Source of the DNA: Pelatocladus maniniholoensis HA4357-MV3
GTDB taxonomy: Bacteria > Cyanobacteriota > Cyanobacteriia > Cyanobacteriales > Nostocaceae
Direction of reading: 5' to 3'
Length of the DNA: 64,000 nt
Assembly (NCBI GenBank): GCA_019359115.1
Contig: JAHHHW010000085.1
Span: forward strand, 119,134 to 183,133
Below the pieces are notes generated by a model. It saw only the letters and a program-made list of their open reading frames with translations. It ran no database searches and was not told the DNA's origin. A program made the position numbers and the translations under genes. This document shows positions 1-8,071 of this stretch, one piece after another (the stretch's first letter is position 1; the number at the start of each line of letters is the position of its first letter).

Positions 1-1332
1 GGTAAAACCACTGCCTTACGAGAAATTGCCCGTGTTTTAGCGGATGAGTTGAACAAACGTGTAGTAATTATTGACACCTCCAATGAAATCGCAGGTGATG
101 GCGATGTTCCCCATCCAGCAATTGGGAAAGCCAGGCGGATGCAAGTTGCTCATCCCGAATTACAACATCAAGTGATGATTGAAGCTGTGGAAAACCACAT
201 GCCAGAAGTGATCGTCATTGATGAAATTGGCACAGAACTAGAAGCTTTAGCCGCTCGCACCATTGCCGAACGAGGTGTACAGTTAGTAGGTACTGCCCAC
301 GGAAACCAAATTGAAAACTTAATCAAAAACCCAACTCTTGCGGATTTGGTTGGTGGTATCCAAGCTGTAACATTAGGCGATGATGAAGCCAGACGCCGAG
401 GCAGTCAAAAAACTGTTTTGGAACGCAAAGCACCTCCCACTTTCGAGATTGCCGTGGAAATGCTGGAACGACAACGCTGGGTAGTTCATGAGAGTGTAGC
501 TGACACAGTAGATAGTTTACTAAGAGGGTATCAGCCTACTCCACAGGTGAGAACTGTTGACGAAGAAGGTAAGGTTAAGATTACACGCCAGTTAACACCT
601 TTGAATGGCCGTTCCCAAACTCTCGCCAAAGAAGAGTCATTTGTACCAGCACGACAGTCAAACGGCTGGCGCTCATCTGGACAAATGCAAGCATTACCGT
701 TACCTACTACCCAACCAAATAAGTTGAGTAGGCATAATGAATTTGACCGCTTACTAGATGAATCTTTCAACTATTTTGGTGGCTTCGATGATGCTGATAG
801 TAAACTAGCAGGGCCCAATGGTGAAGATTTACCACTGCATATCTATCCCTATGGTGTCAGTCGTAGTCAATTAGAACAAGTAGTTGAAGTGTTGAATTTA
901 CCAGTGGTCTTGACAAAAGATATCGATAGTGCTGATTCAATTTTGGCATTGCGATCGCACGTCAAAAACCATGCTAAATTGCGGCAAATGGCCAAAGCCA
1001 GACAAGTGCCAATCCACATGATTAAATCTAGTACCATACCGCAAATTACCCGTGGTTTGCGGCGGTTACTCAACATTGATGATCCGGAAGTGACGGACGA
1101 TCGCGAACTGCAATTATTCCTCCACAGCGCTACTGATGATGAAATTGACGCGTTAGAGGAAGCCAGATTAGCAGTCGAAAATATTGTCATTCCTAAAGGA
1201 CAACCTGTGGAATTATTACCCCGTTCTGCTCAAGTGCGGAAAATGCAGCATGAGTTGGTGGAACACTACCGCTTAAAATCCAATAGCTTTGGGGAAGAAC
1301 CAAATCGGCGTCTGCGGATTTATCCAGCATAA
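1..1332 (+). CDS. ycf45: Ycf45-type R3H-domain ATPase, 5'-truncated by the window
   Basis: The frame is open from base 1, where it reads GKTTALREIA, the end of a Walker A P-loop. The gene therefore enters from outside the window, and the first in-frame start codon (TTG at 49) is internal. About 443 residues are visible. The first 160 form the RecA/AAA-like core: VIIDTSNEI follows the P-loop and EVIVIDEIG is a Walker B strand. After a linker, the last 60 residues hold an R3H single-stranded nucleic acid binding module ending in EEPNRRLRIYP. This architecture is the conserved cyanobacterial/plastid Ycf45 family, related to the SpoIIIAA ATPase fold. The exact role is unknown. The N-terminal part (probably 100 or more residues) lies upstream. 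A weak terminator follows at 1355. Confidence 0.85.
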   Translation, partial: GKTTALREIARVLADELNKRVVIIDTSNEIAGDGDVPHPAIGKARRMQVAHPELQHQVMIEAVENHMPEVIVIDEIGTELEALAARTIAERGVQLVGTAHGNQIENLIKNPTLADLVGGIQAVTLGDDEARRRGSQKTVLERKAPPTFEIAVEMLERQRWVVHESVADTVDSLLRGYQPTPQVRTVDEEGKVKITRQLTPLNGRSQTLAKEESFVPARQSNGWRSSGQMQALPLPTTQPNKLSRHNEFDRLLDESFNYFGGFDDADSKLAGPNGEDLPLHIYPYGVSRSQLEQVVEVLNLPVVLTKDIDSADSILALRSHVKNHAKLRQMAKARQVPIHMIKSSTIPQITRGLRRLLNIDDPEVTDDRELQLFLHSATDDEIDALEEARLAVENIVIPKGQPVELLPRSAQVRKMQHELVEHYRLKSNSFGEEPNRRLRIYPA

Positions 1333-1354
1333 TATTGTTTGACGAAAATCCTCA

Positions 1355-1382
1355 TACATATTGGATTTTTTATAGGGGCGTA
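1355..1382 (+). terminator. probable terminator of the ycf45 gene
   Basis: A 7-bp stem (1355-1361 with 1373-1379) with an 11-nt loop runs into a T-rich tract, 22 bases after the stop codon of the ATPase gene. The stem is AT-rich, so it may be inefficient. Confidence 0.45.
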
Positions 1383-1497
1383 ACTGATATCTTGCACCAA
1401 ACCCGTATCTCGCCTCAGAATTAATTCTGAGGCTAATAGCATAAGTCCGTTAAAACGGACTCAAACACTTTTCTAGTCACAGTTTTCTCCTCCTAAT

Positions 1498-1639
1498 GCA
1501 GGAGCCGAGCCTTTATGTATATTCAACGAGCTGCGTGATTTACCCTTGGTAGTGGTACAGCGACGGACTTCCATAGCCGGAGGTTTCCTCTGGCTCCAGT
1601 CCTCCCCTAAAGGCGCGTCTTGCTTGGCTCGGCTCCTGC
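1498..1639. repeat. 142-bp element bounded by a perfect 14-bp inverted repeat
   Basis: GCAGGAGCCGAGCC at 1498-1511 is exactly complementary to 1626-1639, giving a 142-bp unit with MITE-like or transposon-remnant geometry. On the minus strand the interior can be read as GARGNLRLWKSVAVPLP, weakly reminiscent of the tail of IS200/IS605 TnpB proteins; this is only a guess. The rest of the 1333-1698 gap holds a palindromic AGTCCGTTTTAACGGACT-type hairpin near 1444-1461 and a GAGACGCGAAATTTCTCGTCTC palindrome near 1670. I see no gene in it. Confidence 0.5.
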
Positions 1640-1698
1640 TGATGGTTCATTGCATCGAAGTTATGTGTAGAGACGCGAAATTTCTCGTCTCTACATGA

Positions 1699-3027
1699 CT
1701 ATAAACTAAACTCCGCAACATCATCTTCACCCATATCTAGATCTTTACCCACGGCAGTAGGCTTAAAATCAGCACCATGAATTAACTCATTAAAAGGCTT
1801 ACTAGGATTTTGATAAATTATATTTAAAACACTCAGAAAATCCCTAACAATTTCACCCGGAGTTAGTAAAGCTGCTGCACCCAAACGATTGACAATTTCT
1901 TGGACAAATTCTTTTAAATCAGAAGTTTTTAATATCTGTGTATAAGCAAAATTCAGAGCATGAATTTCTGTTAATGTTTGCAAAAGTAACAGAATTTCTT
2001 CTTGACTCAAAGGATTGAGCCGCATCACAGGCCCTAAAAATTCTTGTACACCAGCTTGAGTCACAAAACGGCTTTCTTTTGTTCTTCGACGCCAGGCAGG
2101 ATCAGCAAACAGCCCACGATTTGGATCTTCTAAAAATTTTGTTGTTCCACCTACAAATACTCCGAGATTTTCGGCTTTACACTGCATAGTATCGTTGAAG
2201 ATTGCTAGTAACCTGTTGTAATTTTTTTCGCGAGTTACAGTAGTGGGAATTTGATATATATTTGCTGCTTCATCCAGTAACAATACAAGCCCTTTGTAGC
2301 CAATTTCCGCAGTAAATTTAGCAATTAATTTAATGTAATCATACCAACTATCATCATCAATAATTACCCGCACTCCTAAAGCTGCTTTAGCTTCTGTCTT
2401 AGTGCTATATTCTCCTCGCAGCCAACGCAAAGCAGAATTTTTTAGCTCATCATCATCTAGGCGATAACCACGCCAATAAGCAATAATCACATTGCCAAAG
2501 TCAAAACCATGAACTAAGTCTTCTATATACTGAATTACTTCCCTAATTTTGTTTTCTACTTGGTCATCAAAGCCATCATCATTGGGACGCATTCCAGTTT
2601 CTTTGGCAACTTCTTGTTGAATTTTACTAATCCATCCCTCTAAAATTGCTACTAAAGCACCGCCATCAGGGCGAGTTTTTGTAGCAAGGCGACTCATTAA
2701 TTCTCGATAAGTTGCTAAACCTTCGTTGTTGCTTCCTGCTAGTCGGCGTTCTGAACACAAGTCCGCATCAGTAACTACAAAACCTTGCTCCATAGCACGA
2801 TTGCGAAGTAACTGTAGCATGAAGCTTTTACCTGAACCATAGTTCCCAATTATGAAGCGAAAAGCTGCTACTCCTTCTGCAATGTCATTGAGGTTTTGTA
2901 ATAGGCTTTGTAGTTCTTTTTCCCGACCTACTGCTATATGTTCTAGTCCTACCCTTGGTACAACACCCGCGCCAAGAGAATTGATGATAGCAGTGGAGAC
3001 TTTTTTCGAGATTTTGAGCTTTGCCAT
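1699..3027 (-). CDS. BrxD-family (DUF2791) P-loop ATPase
   Basis: A 442-aa ATP-binding protein. Walker A is GNYGSGKS at residues 61-68 and the Walker B strand is LVLLLDEAANI near residue 250. The N-terminal VGREKELQSLL and the region after the P-loop match the family once called DUF2791, now the BREX ATP-binding (BrxC/BrxD) family. In BREX type 2 and in Ter-linked DNA-processing clusters such an ATPase works with a helicase and TerB-domain proteins. Here it is last of three minus-strand genes, 241 bp after the coiled-coil TerB-C-like gene. No PglZ, methylase or BREX helicase is in the window, so it is an orphan member. The 241-bp spacer holds a palindromic repeat (see 3149) and may carry its own promoter. 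Function in this genome is inferred, not shown. Confidence 0.8.
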   Translation of the reverse strand: MAKLKISKKVSTAIINSLGAGVVPRVGLEHIAVGREKELQSLLQNLNDIAEGVAAFRFIIGNYGSGKSFMLQLLRNRAMEQGFVVTDADLCSERRLAGSNNEGLATYRELMSRLATKTRPDGGALVAILEGWISKIQQEVAKETGMRPNDDGFDDQVENKIREVIQYIEDLVHGFDFGNVIIAYWRGYRLDDDELKNSALRWLRGEYSTKTEAKAALGVRVIIDDDSWYDYIKLIAKFTAEIGYKGLVLLLDEAANIYQIPTTVTREKNYNRLLAIFNDTMQCKAENLGVFVGGTTKFLEDPNRGLFADPAWRRRTKESRFVTQAGVQEFLGPVMRLNPLSQEEILLLLQTLTEIHALNFAYTQILKTSDLKEFVQEIVNRLGAAALLTPGEIVRDFLSVLNIIYQNPSKPFNELIHGADFKPTAVGKDLDMGEDDVAEFSL

Positions 3028-3148
3028 GTAAATTTACCTCACTTCCATGTATTTTAGCTTGAAGGTGAGCTTTGCTTTCACATGGAGTAAGGTCAAGAAA
3101 TAGGGGTGCAGGGGAAAGGACGTCTTAAAAAGGAAGAGAAATAGAATC

Positions 3149-3195
3149 AAAGTCTCCCTTTGTAAGGGGGACTTTGGGGGATCTAAAACGTTTTG
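3149..3195. repeat. short palindromic repeat related to the inner element at 7760-7860
   Basis: The segment AAAGTCTCCCTTTGTAAGGGGGACTTT is a hairpin followed by GGGGGATCTAAAACG. The same kind of sequence (C-run, T-run, GGGGGACTTT, GGGGGATCAAAACG) occurs in the element at 7765-7865, so this is a dispersed repeat. It lies between the coiled-coil gene and the BrxD-like gene. Confidence 0.5.
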
Positions 3196-3268
3196 CTACA
3201 CCGACAAGAGGGCTTTTCAAACAACCTCTAAGAAGCAACTCTATAATTATTGCCCAGAGGCTTCGCTC

Positions 3269-4552
3269 TTACTTAATATTTTTGTAGATTGCGATCGCTT
3301 TTTCCACGTCACTTTTATACTCTGGATAAATTTCTGGAGTTGCTACATTTGGATCAATGAGCAATTCGCCAATCGTGTTATTAGCATTTTCATTGATAGA
3401 ATCAATTAATAAATTTGGCATAGTAATATTAGCTTCAGCTATTTTTTTTATAGCTACATTTGGATTCTCCTCTTCAATAATTGCTTTTAATACTTGAATT
3501 TCTGAGTCAGACAAATGATTGAGTAAGCTAGACCATTCTGAGGTAAATACTTCTAGATTATTGGATGTCTCTAGCTCATCTACTGTATCAAGTAAATCAG
3601 CAAACGGAAAAAGGTCTACATCTTCTTCCTGATTATTTTCTAATACATTACTGGAATCTAAATTTTCTATTTGCTGTAATAATTCCCATACTTGATTTTG
3701 TAAATGATCGCGTTCATCTTGCAATAAGGAAATTTGACTTTCCAATTGTTGGAGTTGGTTTTGCTGCTCTGCTAATTGTACTTTTAATGAATTTAGATTA
3801 ATTTCTGTCTTTTCTGTTTCTAGCTTTTTGTCAAGCAACAATTGATTTTGTTGCTGATATTCTGCTTCTATTTCTTGAACTTGAAGTCTCATTTCATGTA
3901 ACTTTTCTTCTAGTTGAGGTTTAAGCCTTTCTAGAAGAGTTAAGTTACTTTCTAGGTCTTGCCTTTGCTGCAACAGTTCACACAGTTGATTATGTAACTG
4001 ATTGATCTCAGCTTTAGAAACACTACAATTTAATTCTAATCGGCGTTTTTCTGCATTGATAGCAGACAAAGAATTATTATGTTCTAATTTCGCTTTTTCT
4101 AGTTCGGTAATTTCATTTTGTAAAAGAACAATTTGTGATTCCAACTGTTTTTTTTCGATTACATAACTGCTTAACTCACGGTTAAGACTGTCTCTTTGAT
4201 TTCGACGTTCATTTATTTGATTTTGTAATTTATTCGATTCTTGATACAATAAAGAATGTTGAGTTTCTAATTCATTGACTTCTGCAACTACACGAGATTT
4301 CAAACCCTCCAGTTCTTTAATACGTCTGTGGAGAGAATCTAGAACTAGCATTTCACTAGCTCGGCGTCGCTTGTCTATAAACAAGGCTGCAAGATAGGTA
4401 GAAAATATTGTGATGATGCCTGTGAAAAAGGCATTTTTAACATCCCAATTACTAAAGACTAAACCAAGTCCGAAACTCGCACCAAAGGCAACTACACCGA
4501 GAATAAGTCGATTACTTACTGTTGTTGACTGCATATTGCTGGTTTTGAGCAT
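3269..4552 (-). CDS. membrane-anchored coiled-coil protein with TerB-C-like C-terminus
   Basis: A 427-aa protein in three parts. Residues 14-62 form two hydrophobic segments (RLILGVVAFGASFGLGLVF and the stretch before IDKRRR), a hairpin anchor with positive residues after it. Residues about 70-300 are continuous heptad-rich coiled coil (many L, Q, E, N). Residues about 340-427 form a small helical domain: LSDSEIQVLKAII, then NITMPNLLIDSINENA, then IYPEYKSDVEKAI. That pattern resembles the TerB-C domain that accompanies DUF2791 ATPases in Ter-type clusters. The gene starts 18 bp after the DUF815 ATPase gene, so they are probably cotranscribed. I infer a membrane scaffold for the two ATPases. 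The coiled-coil and membrane parts are seen directly; the TerB-C assignment is pattern recognition. Confidence 0.65.
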   Translation of the reverse strand: MLKTSNMQSTTVSNRLILGVVAFGASFGLGLVFSNWDVKNAFFTGIITIFSTYLAALFIDKRRRASEMLVLDSLHRRIKELEGLKSRVVAEVNELETQHSLLYQESNKLQNQINERRNQRDSLNRELSSYVIEKKQLESQIVLLQNEITELEKAKLEHNNSLSAINAEKRRLELNCSVSKAEINQLHNQLCELLQQRQDLESNLTLLERLKPQLEEKLHEMRLQVQEIEAEYQQQNQLLLDKKLETEKTEINLNSLKVQLAEQQNQLQQLESQISLLQDERDHLQNQVWELLQQIENLDSSNVLENNQEEDVDLFPFADLLDTVDELETSNNLEVFTSEWSSLLNHLSDSEIQVLKAIIEEENPNVAIKKIAEANITMPNLLIDSINENANNTIGELLIDPNVATPEIYPEYKSDVEKAIAIYKNIK

Positions 4553-4570
4553 ATTTCTTTCTTTTGACTT

Positions 4571-5914
4571 TTAATTTTTAACTTGGATTGCAGCAAGATT
4601 CATATCTGCTTTTAAAAAATCTACAAATTGTCGTGCTGTTCTTCCAGAACGACCGTTATGACGAGTTGCCCATTGTAAAGCTTTGTATTCTAAATCTTCC
4701 TGACTGATATTAATTCCTGCTAAATCCGCAAGATGCCGGATAATTTTTAAATAAGTTTTTTGATCAGATCCTTCAAAAGTGAGAGTCAGACCAAAGCGAT
4801 CGCTAAAGGAAAGTTTTTCCTGCATTGTATCCCAGGCATGAACTTCATCATGATCGCGGGGAGCAGGTCTATCAGCGAAAAACTCCCGTACTAAGTGGCG
4901 ACGGTTAGAAGTAGCATACACCACGATGTTTTGTGGACGTGCAGTTAAATTCCCTTCTAACACGACTTTTAACGCCTTAAAAGCATCGTCATCTTCCTCA
5001 AATGAAAGATCATCAACAAAGATAATAAATTTATGCGGTACTCCTCGCAAATGTTCCACAATCACTGGTAAGTCTTGTAGTCGTGATTTTCCCACTTCCA
5101 ACAGTCGCAAGTTACTCTCTCCATACTCATTCAGCAAAGCTTTAACTAAAGAAGATTTACCAGAACCACGACTACCATAAAGTAATACGTGTAGAGCCAC
5201 TTGTCCCGACAACAAAAATTCCGTATTTTTCAACAAAGCTTCTTTTTGCGACTCATAACCCACAAGTTCGCTTAATTTAACTGTATCAGGATAAGTTATA
5301 CCCACAAACTGCCCATCTTGCCAACGTAGGGCTTTGTACTCTGCAAATAAACCCGTACCGTATTGCTGATAGTATGTCGCCAAATATTCTACAGCGTCTG
5401 ACCAATTTTCCAACTGTTGTAGAGAACTAATAAACTGTGTTTCTACACCCGCTATCCCATCCTGCTCTAAATACCACACTACTGGTGAAACAGGTAAATG
5501 AGCAATATTCTGTACCCATTCACTCAAAATAGCGCTGCTACATTCATATAAATTTTGGAGTGCGAGTAAATCATGTTTGGCTGCTGCTACCAAAGCAGTT
5601 GGTAAATTCTCAAACTCTTGCTGTTGAGCTTGTTTTGTAAAAGGATTCTCAGCTTTGAGAATTTGAGTAATTAGATATTCTTCCCAGTTTTGATTTTTTG
5701 TTGCTAAGGCTCGAAAGTAACTGCCATAAGCTTGCAGACAACTCCTAGCATCTGCTTCACTGTAACGAATAGCTTGTAACAGATCAAGAAACGCTATACC
5801 TACTTCCGTTTGCAGGACAGATTGGTAGAGTAAAAGAGAAGCTGCTTGGCGTTGGAGAAATTGAATCTTTGCGTAAGACGAATTACTTGCCGTAGGCATA
5901 ACTTGATTATCCAT
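4571..5914 (-). CDS. DUF815-family AAA ATPase
   Basis: A 447-aa protein. The N-terminal 200 residues are helical and without recognised motifs. The C-terminal half is the DUF815 ATPase domain: a conserved LVGYESQKEALLKNT segment, Walker A GSRGSGKS at 247-254, Walker B FIIFVDDLSF near 296-305, and a sensor/arginine region NRRHLVREFFADR. A final NGRSGRTARQFVDFL helix ends the domain. Family function is poorly defined (AAA+, possibly remodelling protein or DNA complexes). It is the first gene of the minus-strand set DUF815 / coiled-coil TerB-C-like / BrxD-like. The product is likely cytoplasmic. Identification as DUF815 is firm; the functional link to its neighbours is inferred from gene order. 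Confidence 0.8.
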   Translation of the reverse strand: MDNQVMPTASNSSYAKIQFLQRQAASLLLYQSVLQTEVGIAFLDLLQAIRYSEADARSCLQAYGSYFRALATKNQNWEEYLITQILKAENPFTKQAQQQEFENLPTALVAAAKHDLLALQNLYECSSAILSEWVQNIAHLPVSPVVWYLEQDGIAGVETQFISSLQQLENWSDAVEYLATYYQQYGTGLFAEYKALRWQDGQFVGITYPDTVKLSELVGYESQKEALLKNTEFLLSGQVALHVLLYGSRGSGKSSLVKALLNEYGESNLRLLEVGKSRLQDLPVIVEHLRGVPHKFIIFVDDLSFEEDDDAFKALKVVLEGNLTARPQNIVVYATSNRRHLVREFFADRPAPRDHDEVHAWDTMQEKLSFSDRFGLTLTFEGSDQKTYLKIIRHLADLAGINISQEDLEYKALQWATRHNGRSGRTARQFVDFLKADMNLAAIQVKN

Positions 5915-5995
5915 CTATCAATTGGGTTATTTAGCGAAACAGCTATGCTAAATTGTCTACCGGGGCTTGCAAGAAAATTAAAATCTACATAGGTT

Positions 5996-6331
5996 ATGAA
6001 TTTAGGTATTGTTGCCGCCCTTGCTTACGGCATCTTGACAGTAGTGGGTGGTATTGTAGGTTACATAACGGCTGGTAGTAATATGTCACTTTTTAGTGGC
6101 AGTATCAGTGGTTTAATACTCATATTTTCGGCTTTAATACAAATTCAAGGTCAAAACTGGGGTTTGACTCTAGCAGCTATTGTTACAGCCATATTAATAG
6201 TTGTTTTTGCATTTAGATTAGCTAAAACACGTAAGTTTATGCCTGCGGGATTGATGACAATTTTAGGTATGTTGACGCTAGCGCTGATTGTACATCAATT
6301 TCAAATTATGAAATTAGGTAGAGGGGGATAG
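5996..6331 (+). CDS. TMEM14-like small integral membrane protein
   Basis: 111 aa, mostly four hydrophobic segments: residues 3-22 (AALAYGILTVVGGIVGY), 30-48, 54-74 and 85-102. A short basic loop KTRKFMP precedes the last segment. The glycine-rich first helix and small size fit the TMEM14 (UPF0136) family, found in cyanobacteria and as chloroplast FAX-type fatty-acid exporters in plants. The start ATG follows a weak AGGTT. The gene is divergent from the DUF815 gene with an 81-bp spacer. Substrate unknown; the family assignment is moderately sure. Confidence 0.65.
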   Translation: MNLGIVAALAYGILTVVGGIVGYITAGSNMSLFSGSISGLILIFSALIQIQGQNWGLTLAAIVTAILIVVFAFRLAKTRKFMPAGLMTILGMLTLALIVHQFQIMKLGRGG

Positions 6332-6548
6332 TCATTCGTCATTTGTCATTAATCATTGATAAGGGTTTCAATAGAGATTATTAAGGACTTTTAAAATTAG
6401 TTACTTTTGCACTTAACGTTTGGCTAAATTTTGATTTAGTAACTTAAATTTTTGTTGCGAACCACAATAGCTTTATCGGGGAACCGGTGTTCTATGTCAT
6501 CATGTCACAATAGAACACGTATCCTTTTTTATCCACAGGGAATCAAGC

Positions 6549-7187
6549 ATGGCTCTCCGTCTAGGTGATACAGTACCGAATTTTACCCAAGCCTCAACAC
6601 ACGGCGATATTGATTTTTATGAGTGGGCGGGTGACAGCTGGGTAGTGCTGTTCTCTCACCCCGCAGACTATACACCAGTTTGCACCACTGAGTTAGGAAC
6701 TGTTGCCAAACTCAAACCAGAATTTGATCAGCGCAATGTTAAAGCGATCGCCCTGAGTGTTGATGATGTTGAATCCCACACAGGCTGGGTGGGAGACATT
6801 GAAGAAACACAGAGTACTAAACTCAACTACCCAATTTTGGCAGATCCAGATCGTAAAGTTTCTGACCTTTACGACATGATCCACCCCAACGCTAATGCTA
6901 GCGTGACGGTACGGACAGTATTTATCATTGATCCCAGCAAAAAGTTACGTCTGACTCTGACTTATCCTCCCAGCACTGGACGTAACTTTGATGAAATTTT
7001 GCGAGTAATTGATTCGCTGCAACTAACTGATAACTACAGCGTCGCTACTCCAGCTGACTGGAAAGATGGCGATGATTGCGTGATTGTTCCTTCACTCAAA
7101 GATCCTGAAGTACTGAAGGAAAAATTCCCCAAAGGTTATCAGGAAGTCAAGTCTTATTTGCGGATGACTCCCCAGCCAAATAAATAA
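6549..7187 (+). CDS. 1-Cys peroxiredoxin (Prx6 type)
   Basis: 212-aa thiol peroxidase. The peroxidatic cysteine is Cys45 in HPADYTPVCTTE, with the family His37 eight residues before. The Prx6-type C-terminal domain follows (TYPPSTGRNFDEILRVIDSL, then the arm FPKGYQEVKSYLRMTPQP). There is no resolving Cys in the usual 2-Cys position; one further Cys occurs near residue 176 (GDDCVIVPS). It reduces H2O2 and alkyl hydroperoxides in the cytoplasm. The ATG is preceded by AGGGA at good spacing. The gene stands alone, with a strong terminator 16 bp after the stop. The 217-bp upstream gap holds no gene. Confidence 0.93.
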   Translation: MALRLGDTVPNFTQASTHGDIDFYEWAGDSWVVLFSHPADYTPVCTTELGTVAKLKPEFDQRNVKAIALSVDDVESHTGWVGDIEETQSTKLNYPILADPDRKVSDLYDMIHPNANASVTVRTVFIIDPSKKLRLTLTYPPSTGRNFDEILRVIDSLQLTDNYSVATPADWKDGDDCVIVPSLKDPEVLKEKFPKGYQEVKSYLRMTPQPNK

Positions 7188-7203
7188 TTGACTTATTCAC
7201 AAG

Positions 7204-7243
7204 ACCTCACCTTAATTGATCGTCAAACAAGGTGAGGTTTTTT
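7204..7243 (+). terminator. rho-independent terminator of the peroxiredoxin gene
   Basis: A perfect 10-bp stem (7204-7213 with 7229-7238, ACCTCACCTT/AAGGTGAGGT) with a 15-nt loop is followed by a run of T. It overlaps the stop codon of the converging DUF202 gene. Confidence 0.85.
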
Positions 7244-7667
7244 ATTCCAGCAAAAAAGTTTGTAAATAATCTAAGGGAACCGTAAAGACATAATAGATCA
7301 CTCCCACACCTAGCAGAGTTACAGCCAAACTCGAAATAATCACCCAACGATCTGGCGGTTGATAGCTGTCCTCATCAATATCTCGACGAACAGCGAAATA
7401 ATGTTGAGTTGAAAGCAATACAGTCAATATACCCACCAAAGCAAAGGCTAAACCCAACTTCCAACCGTTACCAGGAGGTTGCGGTGCTAAGGGTGGACGA
7501 ATAATACGCAGGCGCACAATTAAAACACCAAAACCCATGAGTGCAATCCCACTCCGCATCCATGCTAGATAGGTACGTTCATTTGCTAAATGATCCCGTA
7601 CCCGATCTGATCTGTATTTCTTTGATTTTTCTTGTGATTTTTCTAATTTATCTACTTGCATATTCAT
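7242..7667 (-). CDS. DUF202 (YidH-like) membrane protein
   Basis: 141 aa. Residues 20-48 carry the DUF202 signature: RVRDHLANERTYLAWMRSG followed by the first membrane helix IALMGFGVLIVRL. Two more membrane helices follow (LGLAFALVGILTVLLS and WVIISSLAVTLLGVGVIYYVF). A charged Lys/Glu-rich 18-residue leader precedes the domain. The family is of unknown function; it is found as an inner membrane protein in bacteria and as the SPX/VTC-associated DUF202 domain in eukaryotes. It converges with the peroxiredoxin gene and shares its terminator region. Confidence 0.8.
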   Translation of the reverse strand: MNMQVDKLEKSQEKSKKYRSDRVRDHLANERTYLAWMRSGIALMGFGVLIVRLRIIRPPLAPQPPGNGWKLGLAFALVGILTVLLSTQHYFAVRRDIDEDSYQPPDRWVIISSLAVTLLGVGVIYYVFTVPLDYLQTFLLE

Positions 7668-7702
7668 AGGTTTTATATAAGTAAGTGGGTCAAATTAAAT
7701 AT

Positions 7703-7943
7703 AAAACCTCACCCTCAATCCCTCTCCTTAGTAAGGCTGCGGTGTACACATAAATCCTCTGATCCCCCTAAATCCCCGCGCTGGCGCGCCGCTACGCTAG
7801 AAAAAAGGGGGACTTTGATTCTAGTTCCCCCTTTTTTAAGGGGGGTTAGGGGGGATCAAAACGCTACTAGGCAACTTTATAAGACTTCTGTGTACACCGC
7901 AGCCTTAGTAAGGAGAGGGAAGCCGGAGGCAGGGTGAGGTTTT
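7703..7943. repeat. nested palindromic elements: MITE-like insert inside an older hairpin repeat
   Basis: The outer repeat has arms AAAACCTCACCCT at 7703 and AGGGTGAGGTTTT ending 7943, with a palindromic centre CCTTAGTAAGG. That centre occurs twice, at 7726-7736 and 7903-7913, directly flanking a 166-bp unit (7737-7902). The unit has 14-bp terminal inverted repeats, CTGCGGTGTACACA and TGTGTACACCGCAG. Inside it lies a third, C/G-run hairpin (about 7765-7860) of the kind also seen near 3149. The simplest reading is a MITE-like insertion with an 11-bp target duplication into the loop of an existing hairpin. There is no coding sequence in the 7668-8071 gap. Confidence 0.75.
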
Positions 7944-8071
7944 ATTTTATCTTTAATTACACCTACCTACTTATTTGATATATTAAAAATATTATTATTG
8001 TTGATTTGTTCACATATAGATCCCCGATTTTTGAGAAAATTCGGGGATATTTTTCAGCCAGCTTTAGTTAT

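Noticed and set aside
1699..3027. A complete BREX system
   Set aside because: Only the BrxD-like ATPase is present; no PglZ, PglX, BrxL or BREX helicase is encoded in the window.
7656..7937. Plus-strand open frame of 93 codons
   Set aside because: It runs through the nested palindromic repeats and has no protein-like composition.
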